In this document: positions 8,757 to 18,130 of the stretch, piece by piece
Position numbering within the stretch: the first letter of the stretch is position 1
Layout: every line of letters begins with the position of its first letter
From: Nocardiopsis quinghaiensis
GTDB lineage: Bacteria; Actinomycetota; Actinomycetes; Streptosporangiales; Streptosporangiaceae
Length of the DNA stretch: 64,000 nucleotides
NCBI RefSeq assembly: GCF_008638365.1
Contig: NZ_VWVU01000005.1
Location: 248,001-312,000, forward strand
Direction of reading: 5' to 3'
The notes under the pieces: model-generated
Databases searched by the model: none
What the model saw: only the letters and a program-made list of their open reading frames with translations
Told to the model about the DNA's origin: nothing
Translations under genes and position numbers: made by a program

Positions 8757-11700
8757 ATGGCGAACCGATGGTGGGGCAAACCCTCGGAGTTCCGCTGGGA
8801 GCAGTCGGCCCTGGAACACATCCGTGAGTACTTTCCCGACCGGGAGCCCTACCGTGCCTGGCAGGGAATGTCCTTCACCGCGCGCAACCACCGCGTCCGC
8901 GAGTGCGACCTGTTCGCCGTCACCCCCACCGGCGCCTTCCTCGTCGAGATCAAGAGCAACCCGGGACGCGCCACCAACCGGGGCGGTGAGTGGACCTTCA
9001 CCAACGGCCACCGCCAGACCATCACCAACCCGCTGCACCTGACCGAGCAGAAGGCCAAGGAGCTCAAGGACCGCCTCCAGTGGGCGGCCAGGAAACTGGG
9101 CCTGCCCGACAACGTGCGGATCCCCTTCATCAAGGCCGCGGTCTTCCTCTCCGCCGACGACCTGCGCTGTGACTTCGACGAGGTGCAGTTGGCGGAGGTC
9201 TACGGCCGGGAGGGGCTGGAGGACCAGACCGGCCTGGACGGCATCTGGAGCGGCCTGCTCGGCCGCCCCCACACCACGGTCAGTCCGGGCTTTCTGAAGA
9301 ACGTCTCACTCCTGATGGAGACGATCGGTGTCCAGTCGCTGGACCGCGCGCTGAAACTGGGCGAGTACACGCTGGAGAAGCGCTCCTTCGACAGCGGACC
9401 CACCTGGACCGACTACCGGGCCCGGCACCAGCAGTTGGGCAGCAGCAGCCGAGTACGCGTCTACCACTACGGCGAGTCCCCCAGCGAGGACGACCGCCGT
9501 TCGGTCGAGCGGGCGGCCAAGCGCGAGTACATGTCCCTGGAGGGCATCTCCCACGAGGGAATCGTCAAGGCCGAGTACTTCGGGGTCGTCGACCAGGTCG
9601 GTCCGGGCATCGCCTTCCGGCACCAGTCCTCCTGGACGCGGCTGGACCACTTCATGGCCGAACACGGGGACGACCTCGAAATCGACACCCGGATGGAGAT
9701 GGTCCGCCAACTGGCCGAGGCGGTCAACCACGCCCACCGCAACCGCCTCTTCCACCGTGCCCTGGCCGCACGCAGCGTGTGGGTGGAGCTGGACGGCTCC
9801 TTCCCGAGGCTCTACATCGCCGACTGGCAGGTGGCCTCCCGTGAGAGCCTGCGTCTGCGCAGCGGGGGACACACGCGGCACACCTCCGGTGGCGGGGGCG
9901 CGACGGAGCACCTGGAGGCCGCGCTGGGCGAGCGCGCCCTGGCCGCGCACGTCGAGGCCGCCGCCCAGGCCTATCTGGCGCCGGAGTTTCCCGACTACGG
10001 GGGCAGGGCCGCACCCCAGGACATCTTCGGCCTCGGCGCGCTCACCTACCTCGTCTTCACCGGTCGGCCGCCGGGCCGCAACCGCCGCGAGCTGAGCCGG
10101 CAGATCCAGGAGCACGGCTGCCTCACCCCGGCCGCGGTGAGCGACGACGTCATCCCCCAGTTGGACACACTCGTTCGTGAGGCCACCCGCCGTTCCCCCG
10201 GTGACCGCCTGTCGACGGTCCAGGCCTTCCTGCGCATACTCGACCAGGTCGAGGAGTACCTGACCCAGCCCGAGATCAAGACCGACCCGCTCACCGCACG
10301 ACCCGGCGACGAGACCGAACAGGGCTGGAGGGTCCGGGAGGTCCTCGGTAAGGGCGCCACGGCGCGCGCCCTGCTCATGAGCGGACCGAAGGACGCGGAG
10401 GTCGTCCACAAGGTCGCCCTCAACTCCGGTTCGGCGGCCACCTCGCTGCGGGGAGAGGCCCAGACACTCCGGATCGTGGGATCCAGTCCCAGAATCGTGG
10501 CCCTGGCCTCTGCCGGAGCGGACCAGGAGGCGGGTGTGCGCGAGATCGGTGAACGCACCGTCCTGCCCCTGGAACGGGCGGGGGAGAGCACCCTCGCGGA
10601 CTACCTGTCCCGCCAGGGGGCGCTGGGTACGGGCGAACTCTTCCGGTTCGGGCAGCACCTCTTCGACGCGGTCGAGCACCTGGAGGAGAAGGAGGTCTTC
10701 CACCGCGACATCAAGCCGGCCAACCTCGGTGTGCGCAAGACCCGCAAGCAGGGCCGTGCCCTGGTGCTCTTCGACTTCTCCCTGTCCAGGACACCCCGTG
10801 AGAACACCGCCGCGGGCACCCGCGGCTACCTCGATCCGTTCCTGGGACAGGACCGTCCCTACGACGAGTTCGCCGAACGCTACGCCCTGGCCGTGACCCT
10901 GCACGAGATGGCCACCGGAGAGCTCCCCGTGTGGGACGACGACGGGGTCGGCCCCGAGTTCCTGGCCGACGACGTCGAGCTCCCGCAACTCTCCGAGGAC
11001 GCCTTCCCCGAACAGAACCGGACCCTCCTGCTCTCCTTCTTCCACCGCGCGCTGCACCGGCGGGTGGAGCGGCGCTTCGCCACGCTCTCGGACATGCGCC
11101 GTGCGTGGGAGGCTGCCTTCAACGCCTTCTCCCCGGTGGCCGAGGCCGTGGTCGAGGACGAGGAGACCCGTCGACGCAACGCCGACAGCGCGGATCTGAA
11201 CACGCCGTTGCACCTGGCCGGGCTCACCCCGCTCGCCCTGGACACCGCCACGCGGGTACTGAAGTGCGAAACGGTGGGCGACCTGCTCACCAAACCCGTC
11301 CAGGAACTCCACCGCCTGCGCGGTGTATCCCTGCCCACTCGCAACGAACTGGTCAAAGCGGTCACCGACTGGCGCAAGCGCCTGGACGTGGCCGAGTACG
11401 CGGTCGCCACGCGGTCCAAGCTGCCCCGTGGCGCTGACGGTGACGACAAGAGGAAGGCCACCCTCGACCAGGTGATCCGCCAGTTCATCCCGGCCTCCAC
11501 CGAGGCCAATGGACAGTGGGTGCGGGTGGTGCGCGAACTGCTCGGCATCCCCGAGAAGGCCGCGGCCCGCACCGGCTGGTGGCCCACCCACCGCAAGGTC
11601 GCCGAGCGCGTGGGGCTTCCCCAGGAACTCGTGGACCGGGATCTGCAACACGCCGTCACCTACTGGTCCAAGAGTGCCTCGCTCCTGAGTTCGGTCCGCG

Positions 11701-13025
11701 ACGACGTGGTGGAGATCCTCGCCCGTAACGGCCGTGTCCGCGAGGTAGGACAGATCGCCGCGGAACTGCTCACCCTGCGCGGCACCTCGCTGGAGGGGGA
11801 CGCCCGCGCCGCCTACGCGATGGCGGCGCTGCGCGTGGCGGTGGAGTGCGAGGAGCGCCGCACCGACCAGAGGTTCGTCGTTCGCCGCTACGACCGCAAG
11901 GTACTGGTCGCACAGGTCATCGACGACGACCCCTCGGTCCCGGTGGAGGGGGAGCTGTTCGACTACGCCGAGGCCCTCGCTCGCCGTGCGGACGAACTGG
12001 TTCGTGTCCGGCCCGGGGAGCCCCTGCCCACCCCCGCCACGGTCCGGGAGGCGCTGCGCGCCGTCACCCCGCCCGAGGGGATGGAGCCCCTGAGCGACAC
12101 CGACCTGGTGCAGTTGGCCGCGGTGGCCTCCAACCGCGCCGAGGTCACGCCCCGGCTGGAGCTCTATCCGGTCGACCTGGACCTGGAACGGGCGCTCCAG
12201 CTCACCCAGGCCGTCGGTTACCTGGGCGCGCCCGGTATCACCCCGCAGCAGGTACGCGACCGGGTGAGGGCGCGCTTCCCCGCGATCGAGGGCCCCGGGG
12301 ACGGTCAGCTGTGGGACCTGCTGGTCAGCAAGTATCCCAAGCTCCGCAAACGCGAGTACCAGGGCACCGTCTACTGGTACCTGGAGCCGGAGCTGACCAC
12401 GTACCAGCCCTCCACGCACACGGGGCCGTACCATGCTCCGGGGCAGCTCGACGCCGCCTCCGCCAGAGCCTGGCAGCAGTTGGAGGCCTCGGTGGGAAGC
12501 GGGGGCTTCCGTGCGCTCAAGACGTGGATGCCCGACACCGAGCGCAGCGCCGAGGCCCTGGTCCACACCCCCGGTGTGGTGCCCCTCGACGTCTCCGCCG
12601 AGTTCATCTCGATCGTCGACGGGGTACTGGACGAGATCGGCGGCGGCCTGAACTGGGATGTCCTGGTCGAGGCCGACAACAGCCGCCCCGCTGCCTTCGA
12701 GCGCATGCTGGGAGACGTCTTCGAACGGCTCGGCCACCGGGTGCGTTCGGCGGGCTCTGCGGGACCCGGCGAGGACGCGGTGGTGCTGCTGTACCGGGCG
12801 ACCCCCCTGGCCCGCTACGCGCCGGGCCGCGCCCTGCTGGGCGCCCTCGTACAGGAGGCACGCGAGGCGGGCACCAGCCCGTACGGACTGTGGCTGCTGT
12901 GCCCGATGCGCGGCCCCCAAGGGCCCGCGACCCTGGACGGCCACCCGGCGGGGATCATCAGCGACGTCGAGCAGGTGCTGCTGCCGAAGGGCTTCGCGGT
13001 ACCGGAGGCCGCGCCGGTGGGGTGA
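8757..13025 (+). CDS. pglW: BREX type 2 serine/threonine kinase PglW
   Basis: The 1422-aa protein has the PglW layout. An N-terminal NERD nuclease-related domain (FLVEIKSN near residue 62) is followed by two kinase-like domains. The first (about 225-480) is degenerate: its catalytic loop reads HRALAARS (near 333) in place of HRDxKPxN, and the DFG site reads ADWQ. The second (about 525-790) looks active, with GKGATA (531-536), HRDIKPANLGV (649) and FDFSLSR (672-678). A helix-hairpin-helix-like segment follows near 820-870 (LRGVSLPTRNELV) and a long C-terminal region of unknown role. In Pgl/BREX the kinase is required for phage exclusion. Start ATG 8757 is chosen for GGAG upstream and the NERD domain. 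The gene is cut off from pglX by 7.6 kb of unrelated genes. Confidence 0.92.
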   Translation: MANRWWGKPSEFRWEQSALEHIREYFPDREPYRAWQGMSFTARNHRVRECDLFAVTPTGAFLVEIKSNPGRATNRGGEWTFTNGHRQTITNPLHLTEQKAKELKDRLQWAARKLGLPDNVRIPFIKAAVFLSADDLRCDFDEVQLAEVYGREGLEDQTGLDGIWSGLLGRPHTTVSPGFLKNVSLLMETIGVQSLDRALKLGEYTLEKRSFDSGPTWTDYRARHQQLGSSSRVRVYHYGESPSEDDRRSVERAAKREYMSLEGISHEGIVKAEYFGVVDQVGPGIAFRHQSSWTRLDHFMAEHGDDLEIDTRMEMVRQLAEAVNHAHRNRLFHRALAARSVWVELDGSFPRLYIADWQVASRESLRLRSGGHTRHTSGGGGATEHLEAALGERALAAHVEAAAQAYLAPEFPDYGGRAAPQDIFGLGALTYLVFTGRPPGRNRRELSRQIQEHGCLTPAAVSDDVIPQLDTLVREATRRSPGDRLSTVQAFLRILDQVEEYLTQPEIKTDPLTARPGDETEQGWRVREVLGKGATARALLMSGPKDAEVVHKVALNSGSAATSLRGEAQTLRIVGSSPRIVALASAGADQEAGVREIGERTVLPLERAGESTLADYLSRQGALGTGELFRFGQHLFDAVEHLEEKEVFHRDIKPANLGVRKTRKQGRALVLFDFSLSRTPRENTAAGTRGYLDPFLGQDRPYDEFAERYALAVTLHEMATGELPVWDDDGVGPEFLADDVELPQLSEDAFPEQNRTLLLSFFHRALHRRVERRFATLSDMRRAWEAAFNAFSPVAEAVVEDEETRRRNADSADLNTPLHLAGLTPLALDTATRVLKCETVGDLLTKPVQELHRLRGVSLPTRNELVKAVTDWRKRLDVAEYAVATRSKLPRGADGDDKRKATLDQVIRQFIPASTEANGQWVRVVRELLGIPEKAAARTGWWPTHRKVAERVGLPQELVDRDLQHAVTYWSKSASLLSSVRDDVVEILARNGRVREVGQIAAELLTLRGTSLEGDARAAYAMAALRVAVECEERRTDQRFVVRRYDRKVLVAQVIDDDPSVPVEGELFDYAEALARRADELVRVRPGEPLPTPATVREALRAVTPPEGMEPLSDTDLVQLAAVASNRAEVTPRLELYPVDLDLERALQLTQAVGYLGAPGITPQQVRDRVRARFPAIEGPGDGQLWDLLVSKYPKLRKREYQGTVYWYLEPELTTYQPSTHTGPYHAPGQLDAASARAWQQLEASVGSGGFRALKTWMPDTERSAEALVHTPGVVPLDVSAEFISIVDGVLDEIGGGLNWDVLVEADNSRPAAFERMLGDVFERLGHRVRSAGSAGPGEDAVVLLYRATPLARYAPGRALLGALVQEAREAGTSPYGLWLLCPMRGPQGPATLDGHPAGIISDVEQVLLPKGFAVPEAAPVG

Positions 13026-13182
13026 ACCGGTGTCGTGGCGCAGCGCGGTAGCCCCCGGTTGGAAGCACTGAGGCGGGTGAGGGTGCCTCTGGCACGGGGG
13101 TTCACCAGGGATGGCGGCTGACTGTCCACAGGGGTGGGAACTGCAGTGGCGCCCGGGGCGGTGCGCGCGGATAGTTGAGGGC

Positions 13183-14199
13183 ATGAGCCCCATGTCCCAG
13201 AGCCCCATGGCCGCGGCCACCGTGACCGCGATCGGTCAGTACGGCGTCCTCTCCTATGCCCAGGCCCGGGGGTGCGGGCTCACCAAGAACGACCTCCAGC
13301 GGCTGGTCCGGCAGGGGGAGTGGCTGCACCCCCACCGCGAGGTCTACGTCGTGCGGTCCCTCATGCCGGAGGCGCACCGCCTCGACCGGCTGCGCTGCGT
13401 GGCCTTGGCCGCCCAACTCGCGCTGGGGCCGCCCGCGTGCGCGGCCGGTCGGACCGCGGCGAGGCTGTGGGGGATGCGGGGGCTGGAGCCGTGGGACGGG
13501 CGCGTGGTCCACATGGCCGTCCCGGAGCGGAAGGTCCAGCGGCAACTGGCCGGGGTGGAACTGCGCGGCTGGGACGTGCGGCCGGAGGAGACCACCGTGG
13601 TCGGTGCTGGTGCTGGTGCTGGTGCTGGTGCTGGTGCTGGTGCTGGTGGCGGTGGTGGGGCCGGTGGGGTTGGGGTAAGGGTTACCGATCCCGGGAGGAC
13701 CCTGCGCGACACCCTGCCGGAGCTGGAGCGTGAGACCGCCGTGTGCCTGATGGACTCCGCCCTCAACCAGGGACTACTCAGGGAACAGGAGATCGGGGCC
13801 CTGAACGATGCGATGCGGGGGCGGCGGGGGTGCGTGGACGTGCGCCGGTGGTGGGGGTTGGCCGACGGAAGGTCGCAGAGTCCGCTGGAGACCCGGATCC
13901 GGCTGATCTGCCGGGACGGCGGGCTGCCTCCCGACGAACTCCAGCGCCGCTTCACGGACTCCGGCGGCAGGACGGTCGCGGTGGTGGACTTCTGGTGGGA
14001 GGGGGCCCGGCTCATCGGTGAGGCGGACGGGATCGGGCCGCACAGCGCCCCGCGTGCGCTGGCCAGGGACCGGGAGCGACAGAACGCGCTGCAGAGGCTG
14101 TATCCCGGGGTGCGTATCGTCCGCTTCACGTGGGCGGATCTGCGCAGGCCGGGGTACATCCTGGCGCTGGTGGCCGGGGGAGGGCGGGCTACGGCGTGA
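13183..14199 (+). CDS. DUF559-type endonuclease-like protein with AbiEi-like N-terminus
   Basis: The 338-aa protein has two parts. Residues 1-60 (YGVLSYAQARGCGLT...LVRQGEW) match the winged-helix segment found at the start of AbiEi-type antitoxins and related actinobacterial proteins. The C-terminal ~100 residues (SPLETRIRLI, VVDFWWEGARLIGEADG, then RQNALQRL and VRFTWADL) match the DUF559/Vsr-like nuclease fold, with the D...E-x-D spacing of a PD-(D/E)xK site. A Gly-Ala repeat sits between them. Such proteins are common in actinobacteria, function unknown. Start ATG 13183 with GAGG just upstream; 157 bases after pglW, possibly read through from it. Confidence 0.7.
   Translation: MSPMSQSPMAAATVTAIGQYGVLSYAQARGCGLTKNDLQRLVRQGEWLHPHREVYVVRSLMPEAHRLDRLRCVALAAQLALGPPACAAGRTAARLWGMRGLEPWDGRVVHMAVPERKVQRQLAGVELRGWDVRPEETTVVGAGAGAGAGAGAGAGGGGGAGGVGVRVTDPGRTLRDTLPELERETAVCLMDSALNQGLLREQEIGALNDAMRGRRGCVDVRRWWGLADGRSQSPLETRIRLICRDGGLPPDELQRRFTDSGGRTVAVVDFWWEGARLIGEADGIGPHSAPRALARDRERQNALQRLYPGVRIVRFTWADLRRPGYILALVAGGGRATA
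13603..13644 (+). repeat. Hexanucleotide microsatellite (GGTGCT)7
   Basis: Seven perfect tandem copies of GGTGCT, followed by imperfect GGTGGC/GGTGGT units to about 13660. It encodes an alternating Gly-Ala tract within the DUF559-like protein. Because the unit is six bases, slippage would lengthen or shorten the linker without breaking the frame. Confidence 0.95.
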
Positions 14200-14325
14200 G
14201 GGTGGGCAGGCCCGTCAACCCATCGATCGCGCGCAGCAGCAGAGCGCGGGCTTCCCAGCCGTACCTGGCACCTCGTGCGCACAGGTCTTGACCCACCCGT
14301 GCAGTCCGCTGCGCCTCGAAAGGCG

Positions 14326-16770
14326 TCAACCGGTCGCACCACCGAGGCGGCCGGCGACCGTCTCACGTAGGTGCTCGGCTCTGGGATCAGCCAGGTCCGA
14401 CAGGGCTTCCAGTGCTTCGCGCCAGTGCCCGCGCGCCGCCTCCGTTTCGCCGTTCCGGGACACCACGGCGGCCAGGCGGTCAAGGCATACCGCGAGGTTC
14501 CAGCGGGCCTTGTTCCTGCGGTATCCGCCTATTGCCTGGCGGAAGAACTGCGCTGCCTCGACCAGGCGTCCGAGTGACTGGTAGACATCGCCCGCGCCCT
14601 CGAAGGACTCGGACTCGCGCACGTGGTCGCCGATCGAGCGGTGCAGAGCAGCTGCCTCATGAAAACTCGCCAGGGCCTCCTCCGGTCGGTCGAGCAGAGC
14701 TTGGGCCCTGCCGAGCTCCAGGAGCGCGAACCCCTCCCGGACCGGGTTGTCCAGTTCCCGGGCGACATCGAGAGCACGCTGCGCGTAGGACAGCGCGCGG
14801 TCGGTCGAGCCCAGTTCCCGCCATGCCGCACCCAGACAGACCAGACAGGCGAATTCGCTCATCCTGTTGCCGGTCTCGCGGTGTATCGCGACAGCCTCCT
14901 CGGCCAGGGCCACTGATGCACGAAGATCCCCCGAATCGAGCAGCGCGTCCGCCAGGTTGCCGAGCGCGATCCCCGACCAACGCCACTCGCCCAGACGACG
15001 GGCGATTTCGAGTGAGCGTTCGAAGTCCCCGCGCGCCTCGTCGAGCCGGTGCTCGCGCAGATGCGCCAGCCCCAGCGCGTTGAGCGACATGGCCTCCCCG
15101 AGCTCGTCACCCAGCTCCTGCCGTAACCGAAGAGCCTGCCGATGGTGCGTGATGCCCTCCCGCATGCGGTGGGACTGCACATACGCCATGCCCAGACTCT
15201 CCAGGAGGTCCGCTTCGGCCGCGTGCTCCTGCTCTCGCCGGGCCGCCCCGAGCCCGAGGAGGGTCGTGGCGATCCAGGCGCTCATGGGCGTTCGGTACAC
15301 ATAGACGTGTCTCAGTACGACCGGTAGGCGCCAGGCGATTCCGTCCATCCCCGCCCCGGCGGCGGCCTCGGCCATGGCGACCAGGTTCCTGCTCTCGGCT
15401 TCGAACCATCGGACCGCGTCCGCGTTGTCGGTGAACTCGCGAATGCCACCGGAAGCGCTCTCGATCGGACCTGAGTCCGGCTCCAGCTGCCGCAGTGGTG
15501 AGTCCACAGCCCTGGCTGCGGCGTCAGCGGTGCGCAGGTACCAACTCAGCAGGCGCCCCAAGGCCTCCTGTTGACTCTCCGGTGGCTCCTCGCGGCGTGC
15601 CTGGTCCAGCGCGTAGGAACGCAGGAGGTCGTGGAAGCGGTACCGGTCCGGGCCGGTCTGTTCCACCAGGTGTGCGCCCACGAGCATGTCCAGGACGCGC
15701 CGTGCCCGCCGGACCGGTAGACCGCTGAGGACGGCCGCGGAGCCCGCGTCGAAGTCGTGGCCGGGATGCAGCCCGAGCAGCCGGAACAGGCGTGCGGTCT
15801 CCTCCGGTAGGGCCCGGTAGGACCAGGCGAAGACGGTGCGGACCGCGTCGGCTTCCTCCTCCTCGTCGGTGGCGAGGGCGTCCCAGAGAGCGGACTCGTC
15901 CCGCAGGTCCTGGATCAGCTCCGCCAAGGGCATGTGGGGTCGTCCGGCGGCCCGTTCGGCGGCGATACGCAGGGCAAGGGGTAGCTCTCCGCACAGGCGG
16001 GCCAGCTCGGCGATTTCGTGTGGCTCATCGCGCGGCCGGTGGTTCTCGGTGACGTGTTCGAGGAGCTCCACGGCCTCCGCCGGCTCCAGCGTACGCACGG
16101 TCAGACGCCGCGCTCCGTCCCTGGCGACCAACCCGGACAATCGGTCCCGACTGGTGACCAGCACGACGCACGCCGAGGACCCGGGCAGCAACGGGCGTAC
16201 CTGCGCCGCGGTCGCCGCGTTGTCGAGGACGACGAGCACGCGCCGTTCGGCCAGGAGGGAGCGGTAGAGGGCGGAGCGGCTGTCGACGTCCGCGGGTACG
16301 GCGTCCACGGGCACCCCGAAGGCGCGGACGAAGCGTTCCAGCGCCTGGTCCGGTTCGACCGGTGGGCCGGACCCGTATCCCCGCAGATCCACGTAGAGCT
16401 GGCCGTCGGGGAAGCGGTCGCGCACCCGGTGGGCCCAGTGCAGGGCCAGAGCGGTCTTGCCGACACCGGCCGTGCCGGTGATGACGTGAACGGGAGCCTC
16501 GGAGCCGCCGGCGGAGTCCTCAGCGCGCAGATGGGTGCTGAGCACTTCCAGTTCTCCCACCCGGTTCACGAATCCATGCACGTCACCGGGGAGCTGCCCG
16601 GGTACGGGAGCGGAGTGCGCCGTCGGGCCCTGACCGTGGAAGTGCACCCCGCCTCGGACGTCCCGTGCCTGCACCGCGCGGCCCGCGACCGCGCCCATCT
16701 GTGCACTGACACTGGTACCGGGTCGCTCGTCGGGATCCTCACCGGGTACGGAGGGCCTGCGATCAGTCAC
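14326..16770 (-). CDS. NB-ARC/TPR (AfsR-like STAND) ATPase, cassette copy 1
   Basis: 814-aa protein. Residues 39-46 carry the short motif RGGVHFHG, often seen ahead of actinobacterial NB-ARC domains, then GFVNRVGELEVL, the P-loop GTAGVGKT (99-106), Walker B VLVVLDNAA, the winged-helix-like FRLLGLHPG and a TPR region from about 480 to the end. There is no SARP DNA-binding or TIR-type effector domain, so the effector is either absent or supplied in trans. Its GTG start overlaps the end of the DUF6879 gene by 8 bases, the last gene of a three-gene operon. A second, clearly homologous copy of the whole operon lies at 44.1-47.4 kb. Confidence 0.85.
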   Translation of the reverse strand: MTDRRPSVPGEDPDERPGTSVSAQMGAVAGRAVQARDVRGGVHFHGQGPTAHSAPVPGQLPGDVHGFVNRVGELEVLSTHLRAEDSAGGSEAPVHVITGTAGVGKTALALHWAHRVRDRFPDGQLYVDLRGYGSGPPVEPDQALERFVRAFGVPVDAVPADVDSRSALYRSLLAERRVLVVLDNAATAAQVRPLLPGSSACVVLVTSRDRLSGLVARDGARRLTVRTLEPAEAVELLEHVTENHRPRDEPHEIAELARLCGELPLALRIAAERAAGRPHMPLAELIQDLRDESALWDALATDEEEEADAVRTVFAWSYRALPEETARLFRLLGLHPGHDFDAGSAAVLSGLPVRRARRVLDMLVGAHLVEQTGPDRYRFHDLLRSYALDQARREEPPESQQEALGRLLSWYLRTADAAARAVDSPLRQLEPDSGPIESASGGIREFTDNADAVRWFEAESRNLVAMAEAAAGAGMDGIAWRLPVVLRHVYVYRTPMSAWIATTLLGLGAARREQEHAAEADLLESLGMAYVQSHRMREGITHHRQALRLRQELGDELGEAMSLNALGLAHLREHRLDEARGDFERSLEIARRLGEWRWSGIALGNLADALLDSGDLRASVALAEEAVAIHRETGNRMSEFACLVCLGAAWRELGSTDRALSYAQRALDVARELDNPVREGFALLELGRAQALLDRPEEALASFHEAAALHRSIGDHVRESESFEGAGDVYQSLGRLVEAAQFFRQAIGGYRRNKARWNLAVCLDRLAAVVSRNGETEAARGHWREALEALSDLADPRAEHLRETVAGRLGGATG

Positions 16771-17371
16771 GGCTGAGCGCAGCTCCCTCGACGTCGCGCG
16801 GGAAGTAGCGCTTCAGATCCTCGCCGGTCTCGTGGAGCGCGGTGATCTCGGCGCGGCACCGTGTGGTGATGGCGTGGTCGGTGAACCGGACTCCGCCACG
16901 GAGAACACCCTGATCGTCGTACCGGATCTTGTACGTCACCTCGTCGCCGAGCCCGACGATCTCGGGTACCTGGCCACTGTGTTCCCACGCCGCGAGGTGT
17001 TCGGGGGAGATGATCCGGACGTCCTCGCCGCACTGGGCCCGCAGATGGAGGGAGTGCAGTTCCCACAGCAGATACGTCGTGAAAGGCTTCTCCACGACAC
17101 GGGTTCGTCGCAGCACGCATCCCGCTCGGGCGAGTTCGGCGAATTCCTCCCGCAAGGAGGAGCGGTTGTTCTCCAGAAGCCGGAGGGACTCATCGTGGCG
17201 TCCCTCCCGGAACGCCATCCAACTGTCACTTTCCGGCTGGTGGAAGATCTGTCGCCGTTCGAGCTTCCAGACATCGGTGTTCCTGAGCGAGGCCAGACGC
17301 CCGTCGAAGTCGTCGAGATAGGGATCGAGCTCCAGCCGGTCACCGGAAAGGCCGTCGATGGTGTCAAGCAT
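16763..17371 (-). CDS. DUF6879 family protein, cassette copy 1
   Basis: 202-aa protein with the features I associate with DUF6879: VWKLERRQIFHQPES, a Trp, then FREGRHDESLRLLENNR near residues 55-70, and a C-terminal half with HLRAQCGEDVRII and GDEVTYKIRYD. The fold is compatible with a stress or signalling partner rather than an enzyme; no catalytic motif is visible. It overlaps both neighbours by 8 bases, so all three genes are probably translationally coupled. A homologue sits in the second cassette at 46503-47111. Confidence 0.75.
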   Translation of the reverse strand: MLDTIDGLSGDRLELDPYLDDFDGRLASLRNTDVWKLERRQIFHQPESDSWMAFREGRHDESLRLLENNRSSLREEFAELARAGCVLRRTRVVEKPFTTYLLWELHSLHLRAQCGEDVRIISPEHLAAWEHSGQVPEIVGLGDEVTYKIRYDDQGVLRGGVRFTDHAITTRCRAEITALHETGEDLKRYFPRDVEGAALSRD

Positions 17372-17633
17372 CGGGGATGTCCGCTTTCGCTGATATCAGG
17401 GTGTTGCGGGGGATGATGACCAGACGCTCGTCCTCTGCGATGGCGGCACCTGACGGCAGACGTTCCGCGTAGGCGTCGGTCAGGTCCCGCCCGATCACGG
17501 CGATGTCGCCGTTGTCGAGTTCCCAGATGTCGGGGCAACCGCTGGCTCTGTCGGTGTTGCCCAGTTCGGCTGGAGACCTGCCCAGCCTCCGTGTCATGTC
17601 AGCGGACGGGTCCGCTTCCCAGGGACGTGTCAT
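17364..17633 (-). CDS. Conserved 89-aa protein, first gene of cassette copy 1
   Basis: Small acidic protein starting MTRPWEADP, with a central CPDIWELDNGDIAVIGRDL and ending IPRNTLISAKADIPDA. I do not recognise a named family. About three quarters of its residues are identical by eye to the protein at 47104-47373. The conserved Trp/Asp-rich core with IAVIGRDL is compatible with a small beta-sheet regulatory or immunity-like protein. Start ATG 17633 was chosen because homology with the other copy begins there, although the frame is open upstream. Confidence 0.75.
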   Translation of the reverse strand: MTRPWEADPSADMTRRLGRSPAELGNTDRASGCPDIWELDNGDIAVIGRDLTDAYAERLPSGAAIAEDERLVIIPRNTLISAKADIPDA

Positions 17634-18130
17634 GGTGGCCCTCCCACGCGCTCCTGGAATCGGGGGTGAGCGCGTGCGAGAAAAATACCACGGTGGTCGT
17701 GTCGAGCCAGGCTGGTTATGTGTTCTCGGTAGCGAAGCTGACATGGATCGGAGCGGGTGCTGGAACCCGTGCCGGAAAGATGCGGCCATGCCGGTGAAGT
17801 ATGCGGATGACGTGGTATTTGATGCCGGTGCTGAATGCTGATGTGCGGTGAGGACGGTGGTGGTTTGCCTGGCTTCCTTCGGTGGCGTCCGGACTGCTAC
17901 TCCGAGAAAAGCGAGCGCAAGAGTCCTCGGTCACCCGTGTGCTCAGATTTCGGGTCTGGGTGAAGCTGGCGAGGGGGCTGGCGCCGCTGACCGATTCCAG
18001 TCCGAAGACTCGTCGAAGGGCGAGGGCGGAGTAGCGCAGCCGACGGTCGATGGGGAACCGCGGCAAGAAGCAGTGAAGCAGTGTGGTGGTCGACGGGATA
18101 CTACCCGTCGACCACCACGTGTCGCCGAGG
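17634..18130. other. Intergenic, no gene seen; promoter region of cassette 1
   Basis: Nearly 500 bases of lower-GC DNA between the 89-aa gene and the DUF397 gene, all minus-strand genes. Reading frames cross it but show no family resemblance. It should hold the promoter of cassette copy 1 (right of 17633) and the terminator hairpin of the DUF397 gene (18083-18118). Confidence 0.45.
18083..18118 (-). terminator. Perfect 15-bp hairpin after DUF397 gene
   Basis: GTGGTGGTCGACGGG and its exact complement CCCGTCGACCACCAC flank a 6-base loop (ATACTA). It lies 13 bases beyond the stop of the DUF397 gene, and no long T-run follows, as is usual for actinomycete terminators. Confidence 0.75.

Noticed and set aside
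9306..13220. 1304-codon minus-strand open frame
   Set aside because: Antisense to pglW, Gly/Arg/Pro-rich and without motifs.
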